Positions 1-10,965 of a stretch of DNA of 64,000 nucleotides are shown piece after piece (position 1 is the stretch's first letter; every line of letters begins with the position of its first letter). Position numbers and translations under genes: made by a program. A model generated the notes under the pieces. The model was not told where the DNA came from, searched no databases, and worked only from the letters and a program-made list of their open reading frames with translations. The DNA comes from Blasia pusilla (taxonomy: Eukaryota > Marchantiophyta > Marchantiopsida > Blasiales): contig CM114271.1 of NCBI GenBank assembly GCA_050084515.1, forward strand, positions 43,214,001 through 43,278,000, in the 5' to 3' direction.

Positions 1-793
1 GGATTTCTCCGGATTAGAAATTCCTACTAATTTGCCTATAATTATACAACTTTCTTGTGTAGCTCCTAGTACAGAGTTAAGTGATGCTGAAATTAATATC
101 TCGATGAAGGATTTGAGTAATGTGGATGTAGTGTTAACATTCTCTCTCTGAAACCTCAGTTGCAGGTTGGAGAAAAGTTTGATTTTATTGAACCGAGGAA
201 TACACGACATGTTATCAGTCATGGGGTGGTTAGTGGTCTTCCGGGGAAAGATCGGTTCCATGGGAAGAAAATTCCCATAGGGACCCTCTCTTGTTGCTTG
301 ATTGAGGCCATTGAGCCTAGTTTCAAGTTTGAGGAAGACGAGCCGCCACAATATGTTTTGGGTGATGCTGTACGATCAATTGTACTCTGGCCTGAAAAAA
401 AATATGAGAAAGAGAGTAGAGTAATCTACTTCTATTAAACTTGGTGTTCAGATTTGTACATTATGTTTTTTTTTAAAACTCTTCTCTACACCCTACAAGG
501 GAATTTGAGCCATGTTTCTGCTTCAATCTTGACTTCAAAAGAGAAGTTGTGAAAAACACCACTTGACAATTGATTAAATTTTTTCTTCTCGATTGAGGTG
601 TTAAATTCATATTTTTGGTTATTTACATTTCAAATTTCTGGTGAACTCCTTCTTTGAATCACTCATTGAATGGGGTTTAAATTGACATAGAAGCAAATGA
701 AGATCTACTAGCACCTACTTGTCACACCATCAAAAATACCCAATCCACTTCAATAAATAGTTTGCTGGTTTATCCTTTAGGAAGAACATAAAG
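1..793 (+). pseudogene. possible transposon-derived fragment (frame at about 160-438) and AT-rich flank
   Basis: An open frame without an ATG (it opens with TTG) runs over about 160-438. It ends in a LGDAVRSIVLWP-type stretch, which faintly recalls the C-terminal region of proteins associated with plant DNA transposons. I cannot name the family. No start, no neighbouring domain and no intact gene is visible, and 439-793 is AT-rich with nothing recognisable. Treat this as a weak repeat remnant. Confidence 0.25.
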
Positions 794-1350
794 AGTCATT
801 ATGGTTGCAATGCCCTCTCAGAGTGATTATAATCTAGTCAAATGATGACTCATGTGTCACATATGGCACAACTTTTTAGTCAATGAATTACTCTCCGAGT
901 CATCACTTGAGTCATTAATTGTAGCTATGAGTCATACATATACTATTCACCAATAAATAAATGACTACATGACTAATTGAAGAGACTCAATGAATGATAT
1001 CATAAGTCATCATTAAGTCATGACATGACTTTATGAGTGATTGAAATTGTTTTGGGGAGTCATGAAATAACTCTATGAGCTACACTCTCATATCACTATG
1101 AGTCATTATGTGCCTCTGAAAATTTGTCAGAAATTTAAGTTGTTTGTCTTATTATCTATTTCGTACAAGTGACGTGTTACTCCACGTTGGACTGATGACA
1201 TGTAATACACCTATAAATTTTGTCCTTTTTTCCATGTCAGATACTACACACACTCACTCACGAGTCATTTATGTATGACTTGATTAAAATAAATGACTAT
1301 AGTCATGACAAATATGACTTGTCTTTTAAGAGTGGTGGATTCATGAGTCA
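794..1350. repeat. cluster of AGTCAT/ATGACT motifs
   Basis: By eye I count 18 occurrences of the hexamer AGTCAT or its complement ATGACT in about 560 bases, many extended to GAGTCAT. Spacing is irregular and both orientations occur. It is not a simple tandem repeat. The core resembles a bZIP/AP-1 type site (TGACTCA), but no gene that would use it is visible nearby. Confidence 0.75.
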
Positions 1351-1442
1351 TGAAAGTCACCTTATTCTTCTAGTGCATGGACAAGTCTATTTATATGCTA
1401 TCTTGCTTTTTAGGTTATGCATTGTAGAGTCCATCCTCTACT

Positions 1443-1905
1443 TCATCTAGCTTCATCCAAAGCACTCACAATCTTAAGATTTGCAAGTAGAAGATGTAGA
1501 TTGAGTCTCAAAGACTCGATCGATTGCGTGTTCCGTAGGTAGTCGAGAAGCCGCCAAGTGCTAATTGGGTCAAGTCTCCTTGAGTGCAAACTGTATCCCA
1601 ATGAAGCCTCTTCCCCAAGCCTTGACCAATATCCCCAAGTTTCTCGCCTATATTGGAGCGCGTCGATTAATTCCTCCAAGCACCTTCCTTAGCTCAAACC
1701 TAAAACATGGCCAAACACGCATCACGATTAGTTTTTGGTTCAAGGGCTTAAGAAGGTAGAGAGGAGAGCATCCCCCCACCATAGGTACTTCTAGAGTTCT
1801 CCATGAAAATTCTACCTTCCCAATTATCCCCCTTGGGCCCTTGATTTTGGCTCTCAACCCAAACGTGGTTTGCGACCTGCCGTCCACAGACCGATGTTTC
1901 ACTAG
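1443..1905 (-). repeat. left arm of a diverged long inverted repeat
   Basis: Read on the minus strand, this stretch aligns over its whole length with 4795-5260 on the plus strand. Shared landmarks are an AAAATCAAGGG block, a GAAGTACCTAT block, ATGATGCGTGTTTGGCC-like blocks and a closing part rich in GACTCAAT. The arms have drifted heavily. They enclose a gag-like remnant, so they may be the ends of one old composite element. Short open frames inside are probably fortuitous. Confidence 0.55.
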
Positions 1906-2999
1906 TTATCCATCAACATGGCTTGGGGGAAGCTTCTTGCAGCTTATGCAACTCTTGGCTCCCTAAACACATCTTGGATGTTGGATCCGCATTTCATGTG
2001 TGTCATGGTTTCTGCCCATCTTGACTCCTTGTTTGGCGTCTCATGGTTGTCTTTATGCCCTTTGCATTTTGTGACTAGTCTCGAGGCGTCTTGTCCATCT
2101 TGACTACGCATATGTTTCTTGCTTCTTACCCTTCATTTGGTCCTTGGCTCCAAGGTCTAGACCTTGCTTGCCTTACCTTTATCTTGGTGATAGCTACGCC
2201 CCTTATGAGAAAACAGAAAGTGACGAAATCACTGAAATATTTTACAAAACTTGGAGATACTAAGTGGCCTAGTCCGTCCGTACGCTCATAGAAGAGCTTT
2301 GATGGAACCAGAACATGGAGATAACTTGACATATGAGAATTCGCTATCGATGCGGCTCTCGACTATTTCACTACTCGAGAAACTAGGGTTTTTTACCTAT
2401 TTTTCTTTGTTACTATTAATAGAAATTTTTTAGGGTTAGATAGTCCTAGTAACGCTACTTCATAAATCACCTACGTCATATTACTATGACTCCTTTGACA
2501 TCTAAGTCGGAACCATCAATTTAGGCTTCTCCTCATACAAGGGGGCCGATCAGATTAAGTGGATGGAGAAGTGGATGTTTAGAATCCAACACCCCTTTCT
2601 CAACTAAGGCTAGTCACAAGATACGTGTGCATCTCGTCTAGCGTTAGTTTTGCATCTAGTTGTGCCGCCCTCCTAGTCTTGGTTTCAATTTTGGTGGGTC
2701 ATACGAATGTCTTTCCAACTTGTATCCGCAATCATGACTTGCTTCCCAAGTTCCCACTAGCATGGACACCTTAGATTTAGCCATTCGTAACATATCCTCT
2801 AGTGCTTCGCACCATACTTGGACAACTTGGGCTTGTATCATTCCTTCAATGACATTAATCAAACATTGCAAGCATGTAAAGGCCTCATGCATATGCAAGC
2901 TCTCTCCATCTGATCTATGGATGGAAGTAGTGGATGCTCTAAAACTTCTATGTTTGTATCCCCTAATTATTCCTATTTTAGTTCAACAAATTAAAGAAC
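1906..2999. other. no recognisable gene
   Basis: AT-rich sequence inside the inverted-repeat arms. Several open frames of 60-86 codons occur on both strands, but none shows a recognisable domain or gene structure. I see nothing assignable here. Confidence 0.5.
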
Positions 3000-4200
3000 T
3001 CAACCATGGGGTTGAACTTTGAAAAACTTAAATGGACAAATTTTAACTTTCCCTAGGTGAGACACCGCCCCATGGGTCTCACTCATTGTAGAGGAAGAAG
3101 CTTCTCTTGTCTCCCCCTCATCATTTGTAAATGGCTCCGTCCATGATGCACAACGTGGATCATAGGAGAATATGTAGGCCTCATTATTTGGTACAAACCA
3201 AGATGAAAACTCCAAGTAGTTATCCATTGGTGATCCCTCCAAATGGTGAAACATAGCGTTCCATGATATGAACGTATGTACAAGTTGAACTCTTGAGAGC
3301 TCCTCATCCTCTCGAAGTTGCACCGACATCAAAACTCCATGATCAGTTGTAAAACTCCATGATCCCTGTAGTTTTCAAGAACCTATGGGATCCTCTACCC
3401 TGGTTGTCCGTCTCGTACGCCTATGGGTTAGGACCACTGAATGCCCTGAGTGATGTAGTAGGATATTCTTCCTACAAAGTCTCTTCTCCATGTGATGATG
3501 ATAAAGAGGGAGTTCGAGGTGGTCCCTCATGAGGAGACCCTTGATACCTCACGCCACTCAATGGAAACTCTCGGGCACTACTCTCAAGACCTTGACTCTC
3601 TAAACCTCGAAAGGACACCATGGCGGCACTTGTGCACCTTCTATATGATCACTCTTAACCTCAAAAGTTAAGTTTTAATGACTAGGAAACTATCCATATG
3701 GCACTCAAACCTCCATTCTCACTCCAAGACTTACACAATGCCCCAAGGTGCAGTGTGGTGCGGTAATACTCTAAGCACATGTATCCTATACTCAACATAA
3801 GACTCAACTATTACTCTTAACATCCCAAAAAACTCTATGGACCCTACTTTCATACATTAAGATGCTCACAACGTCACTACATAACCAAAAACCACAACGA
3901 AAATCCAACACTTGGAAATCCACACAAGTGGAAGGTAAGAGATTAAGATGGGTAATCTAAAACATAATGTTGATGTTGATTCTGAAAAAATTCCAATTGA
4001 CCCCAAATTTCTCATGAAACCAATCTCCTCTATTTTTAAATTAGTCATACTCCTAGATGCTGACTCAACTTAATCCTTCTCCATGATACGATGAAGTAAT
4101 GATTACACAATATGGCTACAAATGTGACAACATGTCCCTCAATGTCATGGTGCGGCTCCGAGATCAAGATGAGACAGTGTGGCCATGAAAGGCATGGCAT
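3000..4200 (-). pseudogene. decayed Gag-like region of the PHD-type Ty3 family (copy D)
   Basis: The minus-strand frame at 3000-3332 encodes HLEGSPMDNYLEF followed by YDPRCASWTEPF. This matches HLEGAPMDDYHEF and YDPHYVSWTEPF encoded at 43567-43836 in the large element. Nucleotide similarity continues upstream on the minus strand (3380-3640 against about 43960-44180). A weaker match near 4140, a TGCGGCTCCG block, corresponds to about 44775. This is therefore the gag end of a related element. No protease or reverse transcriptase follows in order, so the copy is truncated. Beyond about 3640 the boundaries are approximate. Confidence 0.6.
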
Positions 4201-4794
4201 GAAAATTGGTGGTTTGTTGCAACTAACAACATCATGAAATAATAATTGATCACCATAGAACAACTACATCATGAATAGCTAATTCTATAGTGCTCACAAT
4301 AGCAAGGACTTGAGAAGCAAGTCTTGATCACAAGTCCATGGAGGAAAAATCTTGGTGTGATCCACCAAAGTTGGAACTTAAACTAGCTAGTTGTGAGACT
4401 AGAAATGGTGGTAGAATCGACGACGGGAGTAATGATAGGCGAGATGTGTACCTACCTTGAGACTAGCCTTAGGCAAGAAACAAGCATATCTACACACAAG
4501 GATAAGTGAAAGGAAATCAAGGTGTGAGATCTTTGAGCCAAGCTTCAATTCAAGGGCGAGGAGCGAGGAACACATGAGAAGTCAAGACGAGTGAGACACC
4601 ATGAGACTATTCATGAAATGTTTGCAATGAGATGCCAAAGGACAAGAGGTAAGACTGACACTAGCCATGAGACAAAAAAAATTAATCCAAGCTCCAAGAC
4701 AAGTATAGGAAGTTGAGAGTTGTAGAATATGTAGGAATCCTTCACCAAGTTGTCTTGAGGGATACCTAGTCAAATGTCGTTTCACGGGTCGAGA
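4201..4794. other. no recognisable gene
   Basis: AT-rich sequence between the gag remnant and the right inverted-repeat arm. It is probably further decayed element leader sequence, because it lies where the leader would be expected. I see no domain or start to support a gene. Confidence 0.4.
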
Positions 4795-5260
4795 ACCACC
4801 TTCGAGCTGAGGGCCAAAATCAAGGGACCTAGGGGGACAATGGAGATGATGGGGTTCCCAAGGACAACCCTGGAAGTACCTATAAAGGAGTATACCCTCC
4901 CTCTCTAACTATTCAAGGCCTTGAACAAGGAACTAACCATGATGCGTGTTTGGCCCTGCTTCGAGTTTGAGTAAATACACTATTTGGGATGTACCTTGAG
5001 GGATTAATCAAGGCGCTATGATAAATGCTAGTGACTTCGAGAGATTGATTGAGCCTTGCGGAAGAGGATTTTTAGACAAACTATCTACACTTGGCATGGG
5101 GAGACTCAATGTGATTAGCGGTTCTTGACTACCTAGCTTTGGAAGGCGCAACCAGTCGAGTCGTTGACACTCAATCCATGAGTTTCAATAGTACTTGCAA
5201 AGCTCAAGGTCAAGAGATTGAAGCGCTTTGGGGTGAATCTAGGAAGAGTAGAGGTTGATA
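4795..5260 (+). repeat. right arm of a diverged long inverted repeat
   Basis: Plus-strand counterpart of 1443-1905. With the left arm it would span about 3.8 kb, from about 1443 to 5260. Divergence and small gaps make exact termini and any target-site duplication unreadable by eye. Confidence 0.55.
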
Positions 5261-6959
5261 TTTATAACGGACCACCAATTACCATCATCAATTACTCTAT
5301 GCTTCTCAAAATCGATGCGGCTCTACGATCGAGATCGTGGGTACGACGATTACGTATGATATAGGTAACCCTTATGGGGGGTGCTATGGGATGAAAATCC
5401 TAGGGGATGATTTTTTAGGAGGCGCATAGTGGGGGTGATTAGTGCGCCGACGGCAATCTTGCCAAACCCCCTCAACATTTTCAAATTTAAATTAAAAAAC
5501 TTAAGCAACCTTATTTTTTGGCAATTTCAATCAAATATCCCCTAAAATGGGGGGATTAACTTCCACAAAAAAAATTCACACCAACATCTCTCAAAAAATA
5601 AATTCAAAATTTTTTTCATTCAACTTCTCTCCAAAGAGGGAAGTTTTTACCAAACACTTCAAATAACTATTTACCACAAGGAAAGCCTTCTTCTCTAAAA
5701 TACGAAATGGCCATTGCTATATACTCACAAGTTGAAAAATATATCGTCTAAAAATTGGCAACACTACGGCATTGGGAACTTAGTATTAAGAACTCAAATC
5801 TGCTATTATATAGTAGCGGTGCTTGTGGAGCTTTGACGGAGTGACGATCAATGAGCATGTGGAGACAACTTGGAGTGAGATTTTTGCACAAGGTCAAGAT
5901 TTCTCAAAGGATCTTGAGGTATCAAGGAGTGCTAAATTTTAACCCTAGGAAACTACACCCATTGTATGCAAATTTTTGAAGGAGAGCGTGAGGATGTTGG
6001 ATCCCTTTGGAGGGACCAACAAAGGTTTGGTTGTCTTCTTAAAGGTAGGCCTTTTCCTCTAGAAGTTTGAGTATGTGTAGCATGATGAGATTGCAAAATA
6101 GATCTTACTTTGACATATGTTCAAATTGAGGCAAAAGTTCCATGATCTCTTGCTTTAGTAATGTAGGGTTGGTAGAGTTCCTTATTGAAGGAGATCTTCC
6201 TATTGAGGGCAAAGAATCTAGAATAGATGGGCACCATTAATTTGTTGACTACAAGTTGGCCTTGTTAGGGTCAATCAAGTGGTAGTCAAGGGGGTGGCTT
6301 GGGAGACCCTAGGTCTAGATTATTTTGGCCAATAGTGCAAATCTTGCAACATCTGCAAGAGCACCACACCCACTTTGTTCCCTAACTTACATTAAGGAGA
6401 ATGTGTCGTTGTTGGATGACTCTTAGTCGCGAGTAGTGACTAGTGTGCATTAGGATTATGCATAGATTGGATAGACTCTAGTTTTGGACATGGCGAGCAT
6501 GGGGACCACGTACGCATATCCCGCGTCTTTGGTGGACAGATCGAATGTTGCATGAGGTTTTGAGAAGGTTAGGCAAGAGTGGAATGACCCTCCTAATTGT
6601 TGGTGGATTTCATATTGGATCTAGGGCATCAATCACAAGGAATGAGGCACAATGATTGACTCCCATTGAGTGTGGTGAATAGAGTTGGCATGTCAAGAGC
6701 ATCCCTCCTTAAATCCTCCTCACGCCTTGGGGGTTTGAAGGAGGGATAAGTTTGAAACTTTTTTTATTTGTGATTTTCTTGCCATTGATATGCAATTTTT
6801 TTGCTGCTATGCTACGAGTGTTGTCTCCATTTTAATTTTAATTTGCATGCAACTATCATATGAATATCAAGAGTTATAAGACTCAAAGTTTATGAGTCAA
6901 TAAAATTGCACTTTGCAACTATATTGTGGTTGATACTTGCAAGAGGAGTGAAGGAGTAG
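5261..6959. other. repeat-like AT-rich stretch, no assignable gene
   Basis: No open frame of useful length is present. Because it lies directly upstream of integrase copy A in the same orientation, part of it may be worn-down reverse transcriptase or leader sequence of that copy. I could not align it convincingly. Confidence 0.35.
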
Positions 6960-7885
6960 CATATACATTCCTTGATTGAGTGCTGAGTCAAAATGATGCA
7001 CTAGCAATAGTGTTGACAGACCAAGGCATCGAGTTTTGTGAGAAGTTTTAGGCTTGTGTGATCAAATATTGATTGACCACTACACAACATTACAAGATCA
7101 TTCTAAGGTGAATGGTCTAGCCGAGCATGTTGTCCACAAGATGAAGAGGGGTTTGGGCAAGTATGGCTTATAGAGAGTTCGCCTAGCAGGTTGGGACCTA
7201 CAATTCTTATGGTATCTTCCTTCTACATGAATAGAAGGCAGATATCCTTGACATCTTATTCACATTTACTTTTTGCTCTATGGATGAGAGTCGGATGTAC
7301 CTACGACCAATTTTCATGATGCTATCGAGATACAAAACCTTGATGACCTTCATGTGTGGGTATGAGCATGTTCCAAAAGAGTAGAGACATTTTCAAGAGT
7401 CATGCCCATAGCATTTCAAAACTTGGAGATTATACGACATTATGACACCTTGAGGTATGCGATTATTTGGGAAGGAGGATATTGATCGACGATCCCGAGG
7501 TTCTATCAAAGGGACTATATTTACTTGCAGCAGACAATGCCAACAACTTTAGATGTGAAAATCAGGCACACCATTTTGAGGGTGTGCCTTAATTTCTATC
7601 ATTCTCTGGTTAGATGGGCAAGCATATGTTGATATGGTTTGTAATTGGAAGGACCATGAGTAGAATTGCAAATCATGTCACCTTTCTAGTATTTATGGTA
7701 TAATTGATTTGAGCTTGGAATTGGCACCTACAAGCTTATGGTGTATGTTATGTGGATCTGCTAGCCATGCAACCACAATGCTAGTTTGTGATGGATGTTT
7801 GATAGGGTGGCACATGACATGTTTGATTCCACCTCTCACTAGAGTTCCTGAAGGATGATGGATGTGCCCTAGCTAGATGTATATG
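6960..7885 (+). pseudogene. decayed Ty3/Gypsy integrase with C-terminal PHD finger (copy A)
   Basis: A frame interrupted by several stops and indels parallels the integrase of the large element. It has a VLTDQGIEF-like block (second catalytic Asp), a GLAEHVVHKMKRGLGKYG block (glutamate region), and a VMPIAFQNLEI block. A zinc-finger end follows (CMLCGS, LVCDGC, GWHMTCLIPPL, then WMCPS and a stop). The final zinc-ligand cysteine is lost, and a stop replaces the residue before WMCP. The copy is much more AT-rich than the one at 36-46 kb, which suggests greater age. No LTR was recognised. Confidence 0.75.
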
Positions 7886-8039
7886 GGATAGATAGTCATA
7901 AACTTAAAGATTCCTTTTTGAATGAAGCTAGACAAGTTCTCTTAACTTTCTCCTCTTTAATTATGTTTGGTTAGGCTTGATTCCAATCGTCTTTGATGGA
8001 AGCCCACTTAAAGGTATTTTTTAGAGGCACTATGTTCAA

Positions 8040-8265
8040 TGGGGGTATTCTTGTGAAGGTTTGGGCCCGTATTTGCTCTTGATGCAGTAAAGGGATTGGC
8101 TCAAGGATGCTTGCCCCTTCATTTTGCCTTTCTATATTGCACCATTTACTTTTACTACAACAATGCAGTTCTATTTGGGCCTCTGCTCACTACATGCATG
8201 TGGTTGGTTTGACATATTGTGAGTGGCATCAAAGCCTGAATTTTTTGGTGTGTATTTGCCATGTG
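8040..8265 (+). repeat. unidentified repeat shared with 46770-46985
   Basis: This stretch and 46770-46985 align with gaps. Shared blocks are CCCATATTTGCTCTT-like, CCCCTTCATTTT-like, CACCATTTAC-like and TTTGGGCCTC-like. The two copies sit in unrelated flanks, so this is a dispersed repeat. No reading frame is convincingly conserved, and the family is unknown to me. Confidence 0.5.
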
Positions 8266-8289
8266 TCCCAAGGTTGCACACGTGTCCAC

Positions 8290-9110
8290 AGACCTATCCA
8301 TGTCGGAAAACTTAAGTCCATTCTATGGACAGACATGTCCGTGCAGGCTCCAGTATGCGGGGCCCGCACCCAAGCTGGCCCGCACCCGTTACATGATCCG
8401 TAGCCCGACCTCGGGTGGGCTTAGTGCAAGCCTCAAGCCTGCCTTGCGGGCCCTGGGTGCGGGCTCAAGGCCCGCAAAAATTGGTCTGCTGGACCAAGAT
8501 TTGGTCTAGCAGACCAATTTTAGGCTCAAGACCCTAAAGCGAGCCTTGAGCCCGCATGTAGGCCCTCAAGCCCATGCCTGCCCGTGCCATGTCTCCCTCA
8601 AGCCCGCGTCTGCATGTTTGGAGCCCACACCTGCCTGTCTAGAGCCTGCGCCCAATTAGCCTTGAGCCCGCACCTGCCCGCCCGGAGCCCACACGTGCCC
8701 GCCCAGAGCCCGCGGCCAATTAGCCTTGAGCCCGCACCTGCCTTCCTGGAGCCCACACGTGCCTTGAGTCTGTGCGTGTTTGCCTCGAGCCCGCACCTGC
8801 CCGCCTAGAGCCCTTGCCTGCCTTGAGCCTGCGCGTGTTCGCCTCGAGCCCGCACATGCCCGCCCAGAGCCCCCGCCTACCTGCCCTACCCCGCGCCTAA
8901 CGAGCCTTGAGCCCGCGCCTGCCGACCCTAGCCCTAGCATGCCGACCCTGAGTTCGCCCTATGGGCCATGCAACAGGTGCGAGCTCGGTCAACCCGAGTC
9001 TATGTGGCGGGCTCTAAGGCGGGCTCGGGTGCGGGCCGGGCATGTTTGAGAATATGTTTCGACATGTCCGTCCCATGGACAGACTTGTTCGTTTCCGTGC
9101 AATCTTGATG
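8290..9110. repeat. GC-rich minisatellite with element-like flanks
   Basis: From about 8345 to 9040 the sequence is an irregular array of units like GAGCCCGCACCTGCCCGCC, very GC-rich in an AT-rich setting. It encodes only low-complexity peptide in all frames. Both flanks carry ACATGTCCGT and CCATGGACAGACTTGTTCG-like blocks, and similar blocks flank 59117-59425. The array may therefore be an expansion inside a small non-autonomous element. Open frames over it are artefacts of composition. Confidence 0.65.
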
Positions 9111-10449
9111 ATTCTATCCACTTGGGGATGAGCCGATAAGAGGATTACCACTTACAACATTTTGTGGTTTTGTATTGCTTACAAGAGTGGATTCTATGTG
9201 AAGAAAGAGCAAGTGCGAGCATTGGAATTGTGTTTGCCAACACTATTCCATATGCGATACCCTCATTTGTGCTGATCTTTATATGAAGTGGGAGGTTGAG
9301 GTGGTGATGATTATATTATTATTATAGTCATGGCTATTGAGGGTGTTTCTATTTTTGACACGTGTCAATTTAATTGAGAGACTTAAGTTAAGGGGTGATT
9401 GAGTTAAGAGGGGAAAAGATGTGCGAGGAAGAAATTTTTTTTACCGTCACTCGCGCTTGGCACGGACAACACACTAGTTGATCATGCTCAAGAGTTTAGG
9501 CATATGTGGTAGCATAGGAATATTACTACAAGGAGTGGCAATGTCATTGGTGTTAGTGAAGAAGACTTACCTTGTTGTGTGCATACTCTCCTCAAATGTC
9601 AATCTTTAGTGTCGCGGAAGGGCACGTTTAGTAGGACACACCCTCATTGCCTATCTATATCCAAACACACTCACGGTAGTCTGGTCTTGGTCAATCCGCC
9701 TTCCAACCCATCGAGTTCTCAACTCAGCATCTCATCAAGTTCAACCTTCCCTCATTACTAGCTCTCCAACACGGGCAAGTCTTTCGAGACTTGAGATAGA
9801 CTTTCTCGTTAGTCCAGACACTTAAAATGATATCTGCATGCCTACGGATCCCAATTGTCCAATGGACCTCACATGAACCCCAAATCGAGACCCAACAATA
9901 TGAGTCGCAGGTTGGAATCCAACAGGGACCTTCGAAATCCACTGTAGTGGACTTGGTTGGGGTTGTGGATCCCAACGCCAAACTCCTGATTCCGTGCCCT
10001 TTAGTTGTCCTGTGGCGCCCCAAAGTGGGGTTTGAGTCCCAAGCACCCTTGGAAGTTGGAGACCTTCCCCATTACTAGTACTTTTGAGGATCCCCGCCCT
10101 CCCCCTACCTTTGGGGAAGAGACATCTAGGCCCCTCCTTTTGGCCCTCATCCCGACTCCCCATACAATACTTTTTGGCCAATTTTGGAGCCTCTCCTAGT
10201 GCATTTGCTAAGATCTATAGTGCATTGGAAGTGGCTTTGCATAAGCTTTTGAACGCCACCTTACTTGTCCCAAATGCGTCTTGGGACTAAAAGTTATGGT
10301 CTAAAATATAATCAATGACCCCAAACGCTAGGCACATTTCAAATCCGGTTCTTACCTTTTGGCCACGTCTCATCCTAGACTCGACTCCTCTCAAGTGTGG
10401 GTTCGCGTTTGGATATGGTTTCCTTAGTCGCGACCATAAACGCATGAAA
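9111..10449. other. no recognisable gene
   Basis: Mixed-composition sequence. Open frames of up to 119 codons lie on both strands around 9720-10290, overlapping each other, with no recognisable domain. I see nothing I can support as a gene. Confidence 0.45.
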
Positions 10450-10965
10450 CACTCAAAACGCTAGCCTTGCTCGCGTCTCACACTTGTAATTCCTAATTTG
10501 TCTCTTCTTGAGACCTCTCCAAAGCGTGAACCATCATAGCGTGAGCCCGCTAGAGTTTGGATGTTCCGTTTGGCGTTCGTTTGGTTATGAGGGTCGCGAC
10601 ATAATTCTTTAGTCGTCTTCATAAAGGAAATCAAATTGTCCCACTGGCCATAAAGATCTATGGGGCCATGGGGGAGAGGTTTGAAACTTTCCTTACCAAC
10701 TATTCTCATCTTCTCCTTTTGAAAAATGGGTTGTCTTCAGCTACTACAATCCTATACTAGACAACGGGTCTTCATTGCTTTGGAACGTGCCCAAGCACAT
10801 GAGTTGCTGAGGCAGTGTGACGCGCTGGGAAACTTTAATGTTAGAGGCCCTCTTACATGTAGTCATGGGACGTTGATATTAAGTGTCGTTGATATTACTT
10901 TTGCTTTGGTGAGGTTTACATCTAGGGGTCTCCCCTTTGTTTTGCCCATAGTCGGATGTGGGATT
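10450..10965 (+). pseudogene. C-terminal tail of an R2/NeSL-like LINE (copy 1, decayed)
   Basis: Plus-strand frames contain IYGAMGERFETFL, then TRQRVFIALERAQAHELL and NVRGPL. These match VYGATGERFDSFL, CRQRVSIALQHAQANGLL and EVRGLL on the minus strand at 57900-58300. In that fragment the stretch follows the restriction-like endonuclease motifs of a LINE. Here it is broken by frameshifts and lacks the zinc-binding part upstream. The open frame at 10726-11061 covers only the very end. Confidence 0.6.
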
